This document shows positions 37,278 to 46,417 of a stretch of DNA of 46,417 nucleotides, piece after piece. Position numbers and translations under genes: made by a program. The stretch is from Cytauxzoon felis (lineage: Eukaryota; Apicomplexa; Aconoidasida; Piroplasmida; Theileriidae), in NCBI GenBank assembly GCA_020283715.1, contig JAIQCW010000144.1, positions 1-46,417 on the forward strand, written 5' to 3'. Under the pieces are notes generated by a model that did no database searches, was not told where the DNA came from, and was given only the letters and a program-made list of their open reading frames with translations. Within the stretch, counting starts at the first letter, position 1. Every line of letters begins with the position of its first letter.

Positions 37278-39223
37278 ATGAACAAGAGAAAGAGATCTGA
37301 TTCATCGATTGGTATTGATTTTAATGAAACACCAATAAGAAGAAGAGGTAGAGGTACTTCTACAATTTGTTATGATATACCATCGATAGAATCTGAATTT
37401 AATCGTATATATACAAATAGTCCTATTAAGGATATAACATTAGATGATAATATATCATTTTTATTTAGAGGAGCAACAAAAGATATTTCAACATCAACTG
37501 TTGGTATGTATGGTGAAATAAATTTGAAATCATTATCAAATATTTGTAATGTTATGAAAGATTATGGTTTAGATGAAAAATCTATTGTATTAGATTTAGG
37601 TAGTGGACGTGGTATACCAAATATACTTTTTTCACGTAATGCTAATATATTTTCATCAATTGGTATAGAAAAATGTCCATTAGCATATTTAGGATCTATT
37701 AATAATATTTATACATTATTATCTAGAGATATTTCAAAAATTAAATCAGATTTCTATACACAAACACCATTAAAATATAAAGATGATTATGATGAAAATT
37801 CATCTATCAATTCCGTAAGTACACAAATCATTGATGATTCCAGCCCAAATTTTAATGAATATGATAATACACCCGATATATATAATACAACATTTAATAA
37901 AAATATAATTTATATCAAGAATTTGATGATTTTTATACAAACACAGAATTCATATCCAATGATGGCATTCCACCTGAGGTCCAATCCAACTCTCCTTCTC
38001 TTACAGAGAGCTCTCCACCTGAGGTTACAACCATTGATCCCACTCGCCGTGGTAGCTCTCCTAATTATTCATCTCTAAAGAGTAAAGCCACTCCCGGAGA
38101 TCGTGGTGAAGGTAGTGAAGAGGGTAGTGATGGATCATCCATCATGGGAATGATGGAAGATGGTGCTAAGGATATGTTGGATGTAACCTCGTGTGGAATG
38201 AAGTGTAGTACTGGACCTCAAGTGGAACCCGTAGCTGATCTCAGGGAAGCGGAGGGACAACTAAATAAAGAAAGCTGTCTGCAAGACAAGGAAAGGACCT
38301 CAAGTGGAGAAGCTGTCTGCAAGACCTACAGTGGGACGCCTAGTGGCAATGGGAGGACCTCAAGTGGAGGCGAATGGAAAGAAAAGGCTTTGGATGGAAG
38401 TGTTGTGACTGGGCTTCCTGAGATTGGTGATTATATTGGTTATGAAGTACCACCATGTGAATTGAGTACACCTATTAGGGATTTATGTTCTATAGAGACA
38501 GCTTTTGAGGAGTTTAAGAATAGGACATCTTCTAGGGGTTTGGCATTTGCTAATGAAGATATGACAGCTTATGATGATTTTGAAGGTGTTACACATTTTT
38601 ATAGTTTTGATATTGCTATGGAAAGGGCATTAATTAATAATATGGTATATCAATTTATGAATACTAGTACAGCTTGGCTATTTGCTTCATTCATTGGTGA
38701 TCTTATACCAAAATATGGTCTCAATAATTGCTTCTTAGCATCCAAAATACCAGCAAAAATGTTCGGTAGTGGTGAAGGACATTGCTGCTATATATATGTC
38801 AAAAATAATTGGAAAATTATTAAACATAAACATGATACCACCATATTACACAAATTACAATGCCCCACAAAAAATGGGGTGGCTTCATCATCAGAATATA
38901 TATTTAATGGGAAAATAGAGGTGAATAAATTTAATGAGCCGACGAGTACGTTGGATTTGATAAAATTATCGAAATTACCATTATATACACAATATTTATG
39001 GTATTTAAATAAGATAAATAAAATGACGAAGCCGGTGGTAACAAGATCATATTCAGATTATAATTTAGGCTTTTCTAATAAATTAAGAGAAAATTTATGT
39101 AAAGAAAGAGATGAACTCATTGAAAAATTAGCTACTTGTGATGAAAAAACATCAAAACATTATCGAAAATTACTCAAAACACACATTAAAACACATTTTA
39201 ATACACACAATACATTCCCATAA
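37278..39223 (+). CDS. DOT1-like SAM methyltransferase with in-frame mosaic repeats, two exons
   Basis: The 5' exon starts at the ATG 37278 and the 3' exon runs in another frame from about 37920 to the stop at 39223. The junction is not settled. A donor after 37818 (GTACAC) with the acceptor TATCAAG at 37919 keeps phase; the stronger-looking GTAAGT at 37815 does not. Residues about 75-130 show the DOT1 pattern: VGMYGEINLKSL (Y.GE motif) and IVLDLGSGRGIPNILFSR (SAM-binding loop). SIGIEKCPLAYLGS is the acidic end. The 3' part has FYSFDIAMERALINNMVYQF and MFGSGEGHCCYIYVK, like the second half of the DOT1 fold. It would be a histone or protein lysine methyltransferase. Repeat block R30 lies between the two halves. 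Confidence 0.65.
37970..38375 (+). repeat. Mosaic palindromic block R30 (exonic, in frame)
   Basis: M1, M2 variant, M1, M6, M3 (CTCTAAAGAG), M4, M8, M1', M5, M2', M1', M2', M6 variant, M1'. Bases 38134-38325 are identical to the reverse complement of 32330-32521. Confidence 0.95.
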
Positions 39224-39254
39224 TTTATTATATTCATTATATACATCACAAATA

Positions 39255-39640
39255 CTTCCACTCAAGGTCCAATCTATCGAAGATCCAATCCACCTCTTCA
39301 TTCCACCTGTTACAACCATCGTTGGTCTTGCAGACGGCCCTCCACTTGAGGTTACAACCACCTTTCCTTCGTCTTGCCGTCAGCTCTTTTAATTACCTAT
39401 CTCTAAAGAGTAAAGCCACTCCCGGAGATCGTGGCGAAGGCAGTGATTGGACCTCAAGTGGAATACCCGTAGCTGATCTCAGGGAAGCGGAGGGGGAAGT
39501 AATTAAAAGAGCTGACGGCAGGAATGTACCTCAAGTGGAACGGCGAGTGGAAGACCTCAGGTGGAGAGCCGTCTGCAAGACGAAGGAAAGGTGGGAGTGG
39601 AATGAGGTGAAGGTAGTGATTGGACCTCAGGTGGATGTAA
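39255..39640 (+). repeat. Mosaic palindromic block R31
   Basis: Intergenic, plus orientation: M1, M2, M1, M2, M3, M4, M1', M5, M2', M6', M1', M2', M1'. It lies between the convergent methyltransferase and FAINT genes and has a long open frame (39322-39678), although nothing suggests it is a gene. Confidence 0.92.
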
Positions 39641-39663
39641 CTTCGGGTATATCATCTAAATTT

Positions 39664-40788
39664 TTATTGTTGACATGATTTATTTTCCTTTGTAATATTA
39701 TCATCATGTATTGAAAGTGCCATGTAGAAATTACCTTCTTCGATATTTTTCCATCCATCATTTCCATTTTCGAAATATAAATCACCATGTTGATTACCAT
39801 TATCAAAATGTATTTGTAGATAAATATTAATATTATTTTGATGATATAAAATAACATATGGTGAAATACATTCTTCAATATCACATTGCCATATAATATA
39901 ATTATTATCTTTTACTTGTGTTAATATATAATTCATTGATGGTGTAAATATTATAGATGGTATACCATCATGTTTATTATTATGTATTATATTAAATATA
40001 AAATTTGGTATTATTATATTATTAATATCTAATGTAACTTCACCTATTATTCTAGAGACTAATAAATTATATTCTTCTTTATCTATACTCTTCCATACAT
40101 CATTTATTTTTTTAAAATAAATTTTCTTCTTCTCATTATTATCTTTATTCTTTAAAGGTAAATATAATAATCTACGTATATTCTTTCTTGTATATATAAT
40201 TACACTTGTACATTCATAATTTGGATCATCTCTTGACCAAATTTTTAAATCATCCTCTATAACTTCTATAAATGATACTTTCATACTATAAAATGTAGTC
40301 AATAAACTATTACTTGTATAATATTGTGAATATAATGATACATGTGTATGAGTTTTTGTTATATCTAATATATATAATCTCAACATATTACTTAATTTCT
40401 CATCAAATATTGATGTTACTGTCTCAATCCATCCATCATTATATCTCATATAATATTTATAAGCATCTTTACCATCACCTTTAAATAATCTTAATACTAC
40501 AAGTTCAATCTTATTACAAAGTAAATATGCAAGTACTTGTATACAACTCTTAAATGTACGAGATTTCTCCCATATCAATTTATCACCTTCAACCACTTTA
40601 ATCACCTTTTTATCAAAATCTGCAACATAACGATAATAATTCACACTATTCAAATTCATAATATATCTCCTACCAAATCTTTCATTATCCAACAAGTCTA
40701 ATACTTGATCAATACAATCACTATAGTATATAGAATACAAGAGAGATATCACAACTAAATAACCATATATCTTATTCATTTTACACAT
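39664..40788 (-). CDS. Secreted FAINT-domain (DUF529-type) protein, about 374 aa
   Basis: Single ORF. The likely start is the ATG at 40788 (MCKMNKIYGYLVVISLLYS) or the next one at 40779; both give a signal peptide ending near YSDC. The rest shows about three FAINT-like modules of roughly 90 residues. Each has a pattern of VxxWxSxDPNYECTSVIIYT and a K..W..I....Y ending (NDGWIETVTSIFDEKL, NDVWKSIDKEEYNLL, NDGWKNIEEGNFYMAL). Tryptophan and aromatic positions repeat once per module. The protein is probably exported, as other proteins of this family are in Theileria. It has no membrane segment after the signal peptide and no mosaic repeat. Confidence 0.82.
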   Translation of the reverse strand: MCKMNKIYGYLVVISLLYSIYYSDCIDQVLDLLDNERFGRRYIMNLNSVNYYRYVADFDKKVIKVVEGDKLIWEKSRTFKSCIQVLAYLLCNKIELVVLRLFKGDGKDAYKYYMRYNDGWIETVTSIFDEKLSNMLRLYILDITKTHTHVSLYSQYYTSNSLLTTFYSMKVSFIEVIEDDLKIWSRDDPNYECTSVIIYTRKNIRRLLYLPLKNKDNNEKKKIYFKKINDVWKSIDKEEYNLLVSRIIGEVTLDINNIIIPNFIFNIIHNNKHDGIPSIIFTPSMNYILTQVKDNNYIIWQCDIEECISPYVILYHQNNINIYLQIHFDNGNQHGDLYFENGNDGWKNIEEGNFYMALSIHDDNITKENKSCQQ

Positions 40789-40949
40789 TTTTAATACTAT
40801 AATCAACCCATGTTAATATAAATGTATAAGATAGCTAATCATATTAATTTCAAGATTTCATATCTCATCCATTACCGCTGATCACTTGATCATATTGAAA
40901 ATTCTATACATGAAAACAGACATAATACCAATTTTACCCAAAGGTAATG

Positions 40950-41255
40950 CAACCTCTCTTCGTCTTGCAGACAGCTTCTCCACCTGAGGTTACCTCCTCC
41001 TCTCTTCGTCCTGCAGACAGCTCTCCACCCGAGGTCAATCCTGCCGTCAGCTCTTCCAATTACCTATCTCTAAAGAGTAGAGCCACTCCCAGAGATCGTG
41101 GCGGAAGTATAGAGATTGGACCTCAAGTGGAGACCTCAAGTGGAATACCCGAGAACGATCTCTGGGAGTTTGAGGGGGAAGTAAATAGAAGAGGCCACCA
41201 CGGCGAGTGGAACACTGGATGTAACCTCAGGTGGAGGAGCTGAAGATAGGATGAA
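40950..41255 (+). repeat. Mosaic palindromic block R32
   Basis: Intergenic, plus orientation: M2, M1, M2, M1, M2', M3, M4 (AGAGATC variant), M1', M5 variant (ACGATCTCTGGGAG), M6', M1'. Confidence 0.92.
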
Positions 41256-41309
41256 TGGTGGTGATAGGGTGTGATATATATATGTAATATGTTGATGGAA
41301 AAATTAATA

Positions 41310-42824
41310 TTATGTATGGTTTGTATCTGGTGGTGAGTGTAATTTATTTTGTCGGATGCGGACATTCCAATGTAGGTGTTCTTTGAGTGTTTTACACCAT
41401 TCAGTAGTTGTGAGTGTATCTTTAGGTAATACGAGTGGGAATAATGTTTCTGATGTTGTAATACGTACAGTTGATCCATGTTTTATATCACAACTATAAT
41501 TCCCATCAATACATACACGCGCATTACCACGATTATCATGAGGTATCAATACCTCAATCAATGCCGAACATGGCAATACCAATGGCCTATATGATATCGA
41601 ATGTGGACATATCACCGTAAATAACATCGATGGTACCTATACATTTATTATTTATACATTAAATCATATTCTAATCTCCACCCGAGGTCAAATCCGACTA
41701 CTCTTCCACTCGCCGTGGAGGCTCTTCTATTTATCTCCCCCTCCGCTTCACGTAGATCAGCTGCGGGTTTTCCACTCGAGGTTACATCCAACACATCCTT
41801 AACACAATCTTCCATCATTCCCATGATGGATGATCCATCACTACCTTCACCTCCGCCACGATCTCTGGGAGTGGCTATACTCTTTAGAGATAGGTAATTG
41901 GAAGAGCTGACGGCAGGACAGACCTCAGATGGAGAGGCTCCATGCAATGGGAACAGTGGTTGTAACCTCAGGTGGAACGCCGAGTGGGATGAAGAGGTGG
42001 ATTGGACCTCGAGTGGAGATGTTCATATTGATAAAACTTACATCTGGGTGAACGATGGATCCTCCGGCGGACATGGAGTATGCAGTGGATCCGCTGGGAG
42101 TACCGATGAGTAATCCATCACCAGATACTGTAGTAAAGTAGTTACCATTATAGTAGACATCGAGTGTTGTGATATAGGGTGACAATCCTCGATCGATGAC
42201 GCATTCATTGAGTGCATTTCTTTCGATGATGCATTTACCATCTTGATTATAGATGCTGACGGATAATTGCGATCTTAATGACATTTTGAAACCTTTGGTT
42301 TCTATAGATTGTAATGTATCTTTAACTTTATCGATATTGAATTTGGATAGGTATCCTAATGATCCCATAGATAATCCTATAACGGGTGGTATATCATTAA
42401 GGAATATTTTATTAACGATAAGTAATGTACCATCACCACCCATAGTAATAACAAGATCGACATTATTAAGATTTAATTTATCATGTAGATTATCTTTATC
42501 TATACTAAGATATTTAGATGAGATATGACATCCATATATATCAGATGTTTCTAATGGGCATATATCATCAGAAGATGATAATAATTCATCATATACTATA
42601 ACTTCACATTCTAATATATTATTAATATATAATACTAAATCTTGTATAGTATTTTTTATATTATTATTACAATCAAATGGTGATGCTAATATAAAAATTT
42701 TTCTGGGTTTCCATTTATAAACCATTTCCATACTACTAGTTCTTTTTAAAATTTTATCATCTCTAGATGATGATAATAAATCATTAAAATTTCTACCTGG
42801 TTCATATAATATACATTTATTCAT
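41310..42824 (-). CDS. NADK: NAD kinase, 369 aa, two exons
   Basis: Exon 1 is 42824-42042 and exon 2 is 41636-41310, joined in phase 0 across a 405-base intron (GTAAGT...TATAG). Splicing gives SIVHPDVPSMLFTVICPHSI. The family motifs are all present: GGDGT near residue 130, the NE of LNECVIDRG and GDGLLIGTPSGSTAYSMSAG with the conserved GTPTGSTAY-like loop. The intron falls directly after the conserved GG.I..P motif, and exon 2 supplies the C-terminal PL..R..VLP strand pair. It makes NADP from NAD and ATP, feeding antioxidant and biosynthetic NADPH pools. The first 60 residues are a variable extension. The intron contains mosaic repeat R33. Confidence 0.93.
41680..42025 (-). repeat. Mosaic palindromic block R33 (intronic)
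   Basis: NADK intron, sense to the gene: M1, M1, M6 variant, M2, M3 (CTCTAAAGAG), M4 (AGAGATC variant), M8, M1', M5, M6', M1'. Confidence 0.92.
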
Positions 42825-43069
42825 TTTGTTAATTATATTTAAATTAAGAAATTACATTTTAAAAAATTAATTTAATATTATATCTTCAGTACACATTATA
42901 TTTATAGTCACATCATATTAATAATATAACCTATACAATATACACTATATAAATATGTCCATTAATATTGTCTAGATTTTTTTTCATATAAATTTCTATA
43001 AAAAATAATAAATTAATCTTCATAACCATTAATAAAATCATATCATAATGATGGAAACATAAATTGATT
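42825..43069. promoter_or_regulatory. Divergent promoter region between NADK and the acidic protein
   Basis: 245 bases between two start codons reading apart. AT-rich, with a run of T's at about 42976-42985. Promoter function follows from position only. Confidence 0.35.
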
Positions 43070-46013
43070 ATGGAAACACATAATGAATCAAATACAATAC
43101 CCATAGCTGATCTCAGGGAAGCGAAGGGACAACTAAATAAAAAAGCCTCCACGGCGAGTGGATTGTCTAGTCATACTCTTCCATCTGAAGTCCAATCCAA
43201 CTCTGATCCCACTTCCACCCGAGGTCGTCCTGCAGACAGCTCTCCTAATTATTCATCTCTAAAGAGTAAAGCCACTCCCGGAGATCGTGGCAATGTTAAC
43301 CCGGAAGAACGAAAATTTTCAACCCGTAAGAACAGGGATAATCAACCCGGAATAACAGAGAATTCTACCCGGAAGAACAGAACTCCACCTGAGGTCCAAT
43401 CCACCTCTTCATCCCACTCGGCGTTCCACCTGAGGTTACAACCACTGTTCCCATTGCATGGAGCCTCTCCATCTGAGGTCTGTCCTGCCGTCAGCTCTTC
43501 CAATTACCTATCTCTAAAGAGTAGAGCCACTCCCGGAGATCGTGGCGGAGGTGAAGGTATTGATGGATCATCCATCATGGGAATGATGGAAGATGATGCT
43601 AAGGATATGTTGGATGTAACCTCAAGTGGAAAACCCGAGATCGATCTCCGGGAGCTTGAGGGGGAAATAAATAGAAGAGCCACCACGGCGAGTGGCAACG
43701 GCAGGAATGTAACCTCCGGTGTGACGGCGAGTGGAAGGAGAGATGGAGGTAGTACTGGACCTCAGGTGGAACCCGCAGCTGATCTCAGGGAAGCGAAGGG
43801 GGAAGTAAATAGAGAAGGCCACCACGGCGAGTGGAAGACCTCAGGAGGATACGGCAGGAATGTAACCTCCGGTGGAAGACTATTTGATATAGATGATGAA
43901 GAAGAAGGAGAAGTAGATATAGATGAGGATGATGATAGATTATCATTTATTGTAGATGATGATGATGATTATAAATCTGATGATGAAGATGATGATTATG
44001 AATTTTTATTTGGTATAGAGAGGAATAAGAAGAAGTTGGATGTGAATAAGAGGGAGCGTCATTTAGAGAGATTATTAAAAGAGAGGAGTAGTATATATAA
44101 TGAATATGAGAATGATGATGAAGATGAGATAATAGATAATATAGATATATTAAATGAATATTATATACATAGAATATCAATAGAATCAGAAATATTATCA
44201 TTATTTTCAGGTTTAATAAAAAAAGAACAATTTAATATAGATAGAAATACAAATGATAATAATAATGAGAATGAGAATAAGAATGAGAATAATATAAAAG
44301 ATGATAATAAATTAACAAATAAATTAATAAAAAAATAATAAAAAATACATTTAATGGACGTATACCTATAGGTAGATTTGGTAATTATAATAATAATAAT
44401 AAAAAAGATAAATTAATAGATACAAAATTAAGTACAATAATAATAATAAATAATGATATATTAAATAATTTAAAAGATATAAATTTATTATTAAATAGAG
44501 AACGTAATAATGATTATAATAAATTATTTAATATATCATTATATAAATATCCAAAAATATGTACTTTATATATATTTAATAATAATTTTATACAATTATA
44601 TATATTACCATTATGTAATCTTATTATTAATAATAATTATAATGATACTGATATCAATCTTGATCTTATTATACAAGAAATCATCTATCTCATCTATCAA
44701 TTATTACAACCACCAACTCAAAATTGGTTCAATTATTGGATCAATGCACAAGAATATTATACCAAATTATCCGAAAATTATTACAATGTCCAATCCAATT
44801 CTTCTTCCAATTCCAATTCTTTTTCCACTTCCACCCGAGGTCGTCCTGCAGACAGCTCTTCTAATTACTTCCCCGTAAACGGTAATGCCACTCCCAGAGA
44901 TCGTGGCTATGATGTAGATGATGAGTACATGACCTCAAGTGGACTACCCGCAGCTGATCTCTGGGAAGCGGAGGGGGATATAAATAGAAGAGGCACCACG
45001 CCTAGTGGAAAGACCTCAGGTAGAGCTGACGGCAGGACGAAAAGAGATGATATAAATACATCATCAAATATATATAATGAGATAAAAAAGAGGACAAGGG
45101 TTGTACAAGAGTATATAAATGGTCTTAAGAGATTAAAGGAGGTATTAACGAATAATAATTTTTGGAATATAATAGGTGATTATAGGATAAAATTAGAGAA
45201 TATTAAATTAATGGGTTATAAAACATTAATACAATCTGAGAAATTAAATGAATTAACTATAGAAAAGGATAAATTAATTAAAGAACGTGATGAATTAATT
45301 AATGATGAGATGATATCATCATCAGATGATGAAAATGAAAATGGATATAAAAGATTAAAAAAAATAAATTATTATATAAAGAAAAAATAATAAATTAAAA
45401 TTAATAAAAAAAATAATATTTAATATTACTAATAAATTATATAATCTTAATTTAGAAATTAATAAAATACAACAACAAACATTAATACATATACAAACTA
45501 TTAGATTATTAATATTTAATTATTTATTAATACCAAATAATAATAATATTATACATATCTCATTACTTAATGAATATAATTTATTATCTATTATTAAAAA
45601 TGAAATTATACAATTATTTAATAATATTAAAAAATCATTTATTATTATCAATAATGATAATATTGAACCACATCCTACTTATCTATCTGAAAAACAAAAA
45701 TCTATATTATGGGAATATATTAGATTAATACATGCTATACTCTCTTCTATTAATATCAATGATTTATTCATACATTCAAATAATCATTATAAAATTGATA
45801 CATATACTAATACAAATACACATTTCTATAATAATGATCATATATACCTCACCAATCTTGCCAGAATCAATCCAAAATTAGCCAAATTGAAAATTAATCA
45901 AAATATAGATAAATTCAATACATACCATCATAAATATACACATAAAAAAAATTATCATAAAACCTTTTTATTCCCAAATAATAAACTCATTACACCTTTC
46001 GATGTTTATAAAG
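43070..46013 (+). CDS. Long acidic protein with repeat-derived N-terminus, frame interrupted twice at A-runs, continues beyond window
   Basis: It starts at the ATG at 43070 (METHNESNTIPIADLREAKG). Mosaic repeats encode most of residues 10-270 (R34), followed by an acidic stretch (DIDDEEEGEVDIDEDDD) and a coiled region. The frame at 43070-44338 is followed by a second open frame (about 44340-45390, carrying R35) and a third (about 45389-46013). Each change falls in an A-run (A7 at 44329-44335 and A6 at 45382-45387). The protein pieces (KYPKICTLYIFNNNFIQLYI, KQKSILWEYIRLIHAILSSI) read on without a gap. This is either one gene with sequencing or real frameshifts, or unseen introns. The last exon ends in a donor (AAAG|GTATGT) at 46013, and R36 lies in the following intron. 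No domain is recognised. Confidence 0.55.
43090..43880 (+). repeat. Mosaic palindromic block R34 (exonic, largest)
   Basis: M5, M6', M1, M1, M2, M3, M4, four M7 units (about 43295-43390), M1, M1, M6-variant, M2, M3, M4, M8, M1', M5 variant (CGATCTCCGGGAGC), M6', M1', M5, M6', M1'. It encodes the N-terminal region of the acidic protein. Confidence 0.94.
44820..45040 (+). repeat. Mosaic palindromic block R35 (exonic, in frame)
   Basis: M1, M2, M3 (CCGTAAACGG), M4 (AGAGATC variant), M1', M5 variant (GATCTCTGGGAAGC), M6 variant (CCACGCCTAGTGG), M1', M2'. Confidence 0.93.
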
Positions 46014-46074
46014 GTATGTTGATACGAAGTCGATGGAGCCTGCGACTGACGAAGGAGTGGAACGACTGAGGTGT

Positions 46075-46417
46075 TGTCCATCCTATGGATTATATACACC
46101 CGAGGTTACAGTCCACCTCCTCATTCGTCTTGCAGACAGCTTCTCTATTTATCTATCTCTAAAGAGTATAGCCACTCCCAGAGATCGTGGCCATGATGAC
46201 GAACGAAGCATGAGCGAGATGTTGTCCACTCCACCTGAAGTCCAATCCTACTCTCTTCGTCTTGCAGACAGCTTCTCTATTTATCTCCCCTTCCAGCTCC
46301 CGTAGATCGCTTCCAGGTTCCACTTGAGGTTACATATATTACATCATCCTTAGCACCATCTTCCATCATTCCCATGATGGATGATCCATCACTACCTTCA
46401 CAGCTTCTCTATTTATC
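46075..46417 (+). repeat. Mosaic palindromic block R36 (intronic, runs past window end)
   Basis: M1, M2, M3 (CTCTAAAGAG), M4 (AGAGATC variant), M1, M2, inverted M5 variant, M1 and inverted M8. It follows the splice donor at 46014 and runs off the window edge. Confidence 0.88.

Noticed and set aside
39322..39678. 118-aa plus ORF in repeat block R31
   Set aside because: It is composed almost wholly of repeat modules with no host protein sequence, so it is the open frame of the element, not a gene.
8992..44340. Exonic blocks as unrecognised introns
   Set aside because: In most cases the frame stays open across hundreds of bases, the block lies in one ORF with host sequence on both sides, and no GT-AG pair consistently brackets it. 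Intronic copies, by contrast, do show stops or base losses. RNA could still overturn this for single copies.
2042..46417. CRISPR-like arrays, because short palindromic repeats recur
   Set aside because: Spacing is irregular, modules are in both orientations and inside eukaryotic genes with introns, and there are no cas genes. This is a eukaryotic nuclear sequence.

Overview
The window is nuclear DNA of a piroplasmid apicomplexan, most probably of the Theileria/Cytauxzoon lineage. The evidence is a very AT-rich background, compact genes with introns often only 35-70 bases long, and two secreted proteins of FAINT (DUF529) type, a family expanded in Theileria (1-1059 minus and 39664-40788 minus). 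Ordinary eukaryotic core genes surround them: ribosomal proteins eL28 and eL33, mitochondrial ribosomal protein mL49, VDAC porin, centrin, an IST1-type ESCRT-III regulator, trans-2-enoyl-CoA reductase, NAD kinase, a HAD phosphatase, a DOT1-like methyltransferase and an RS/zinc-finger protein. Most splice junctions given here were derived by matching GT/AG sites to reading phase; none has been checked against RNA.

Layout. 1-1059: truncated FAINT protein with a repetitive acidic tail. 1498-5165: small genes, several probably mitochondrial. 5768-7914: centrin and IST1. 8124-11691: large multi-pass C2/MCTP-like protein. 12196-17843: a tiny basic ORF, a FASTK-like organellar RNA-binding candidate, a secreted protein, a twin CX9C protein and eL28. 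18174-21118: a cyclin-box-like protein and eL33. 22245-23983: VDAC. 24766-26402: secreted HAD phosphatase. 26997-28667: cysteine-rich orphan. 29191-30860: TECR. 31000-35900: a huge WD-like protein and an RS/RanBP2-zinc-finger protein. 37278-39223: methyltransferase. 39664-40788: FAINT protein. 41310-42824: NAD kinase. 43070 to the window end: acidic protein.

The outstanding feature is a mosaic repeat present in about 36 blocks. It is richer in GC than its surroundings and is built from short, mostly palindromic modules: M1 CCACCTGAGGT and its reverse complement; M2 TGCAGACAGCTCTTC (variant GCCGTCAGCTC); M3 a 10-base stem-loop (CTCTAAAGAG, CCGTAAACGG, CCCTAAAGGG); M4 CCACTCCCGGAGATCGTGG; M5 GCTGATCTCAGGGAAGCGGA; M6 CCACTCGCCGTGG; M7 a 23-base unit with CCCGGAAGAAC; M8 TGGATCATCCATCATGGGAA. 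The blocks lie between genes, inside introns (IST1, VDAC, HAD, TECR, NADK, FASTK-like) and inside the open reading frames of six unrelated genes, where the frame stays open. All 15 exonic M3-M4 cores are in the sense orientation and one frame, reading like SSNYLSLKSKATPGDRG; intronic cores occur in both orientations (5 sense, 4 antisense). A 192-base stretch is identical in the exons of two different genes. This resembles the palindromic elements known to insert in frame into Rickettsia genes, but in a eukaryotic nuclear genome. No transposase or reverse transcriptase is encoded in the window, so the elements would have to be mobilised in trans or spread by gene conversion.
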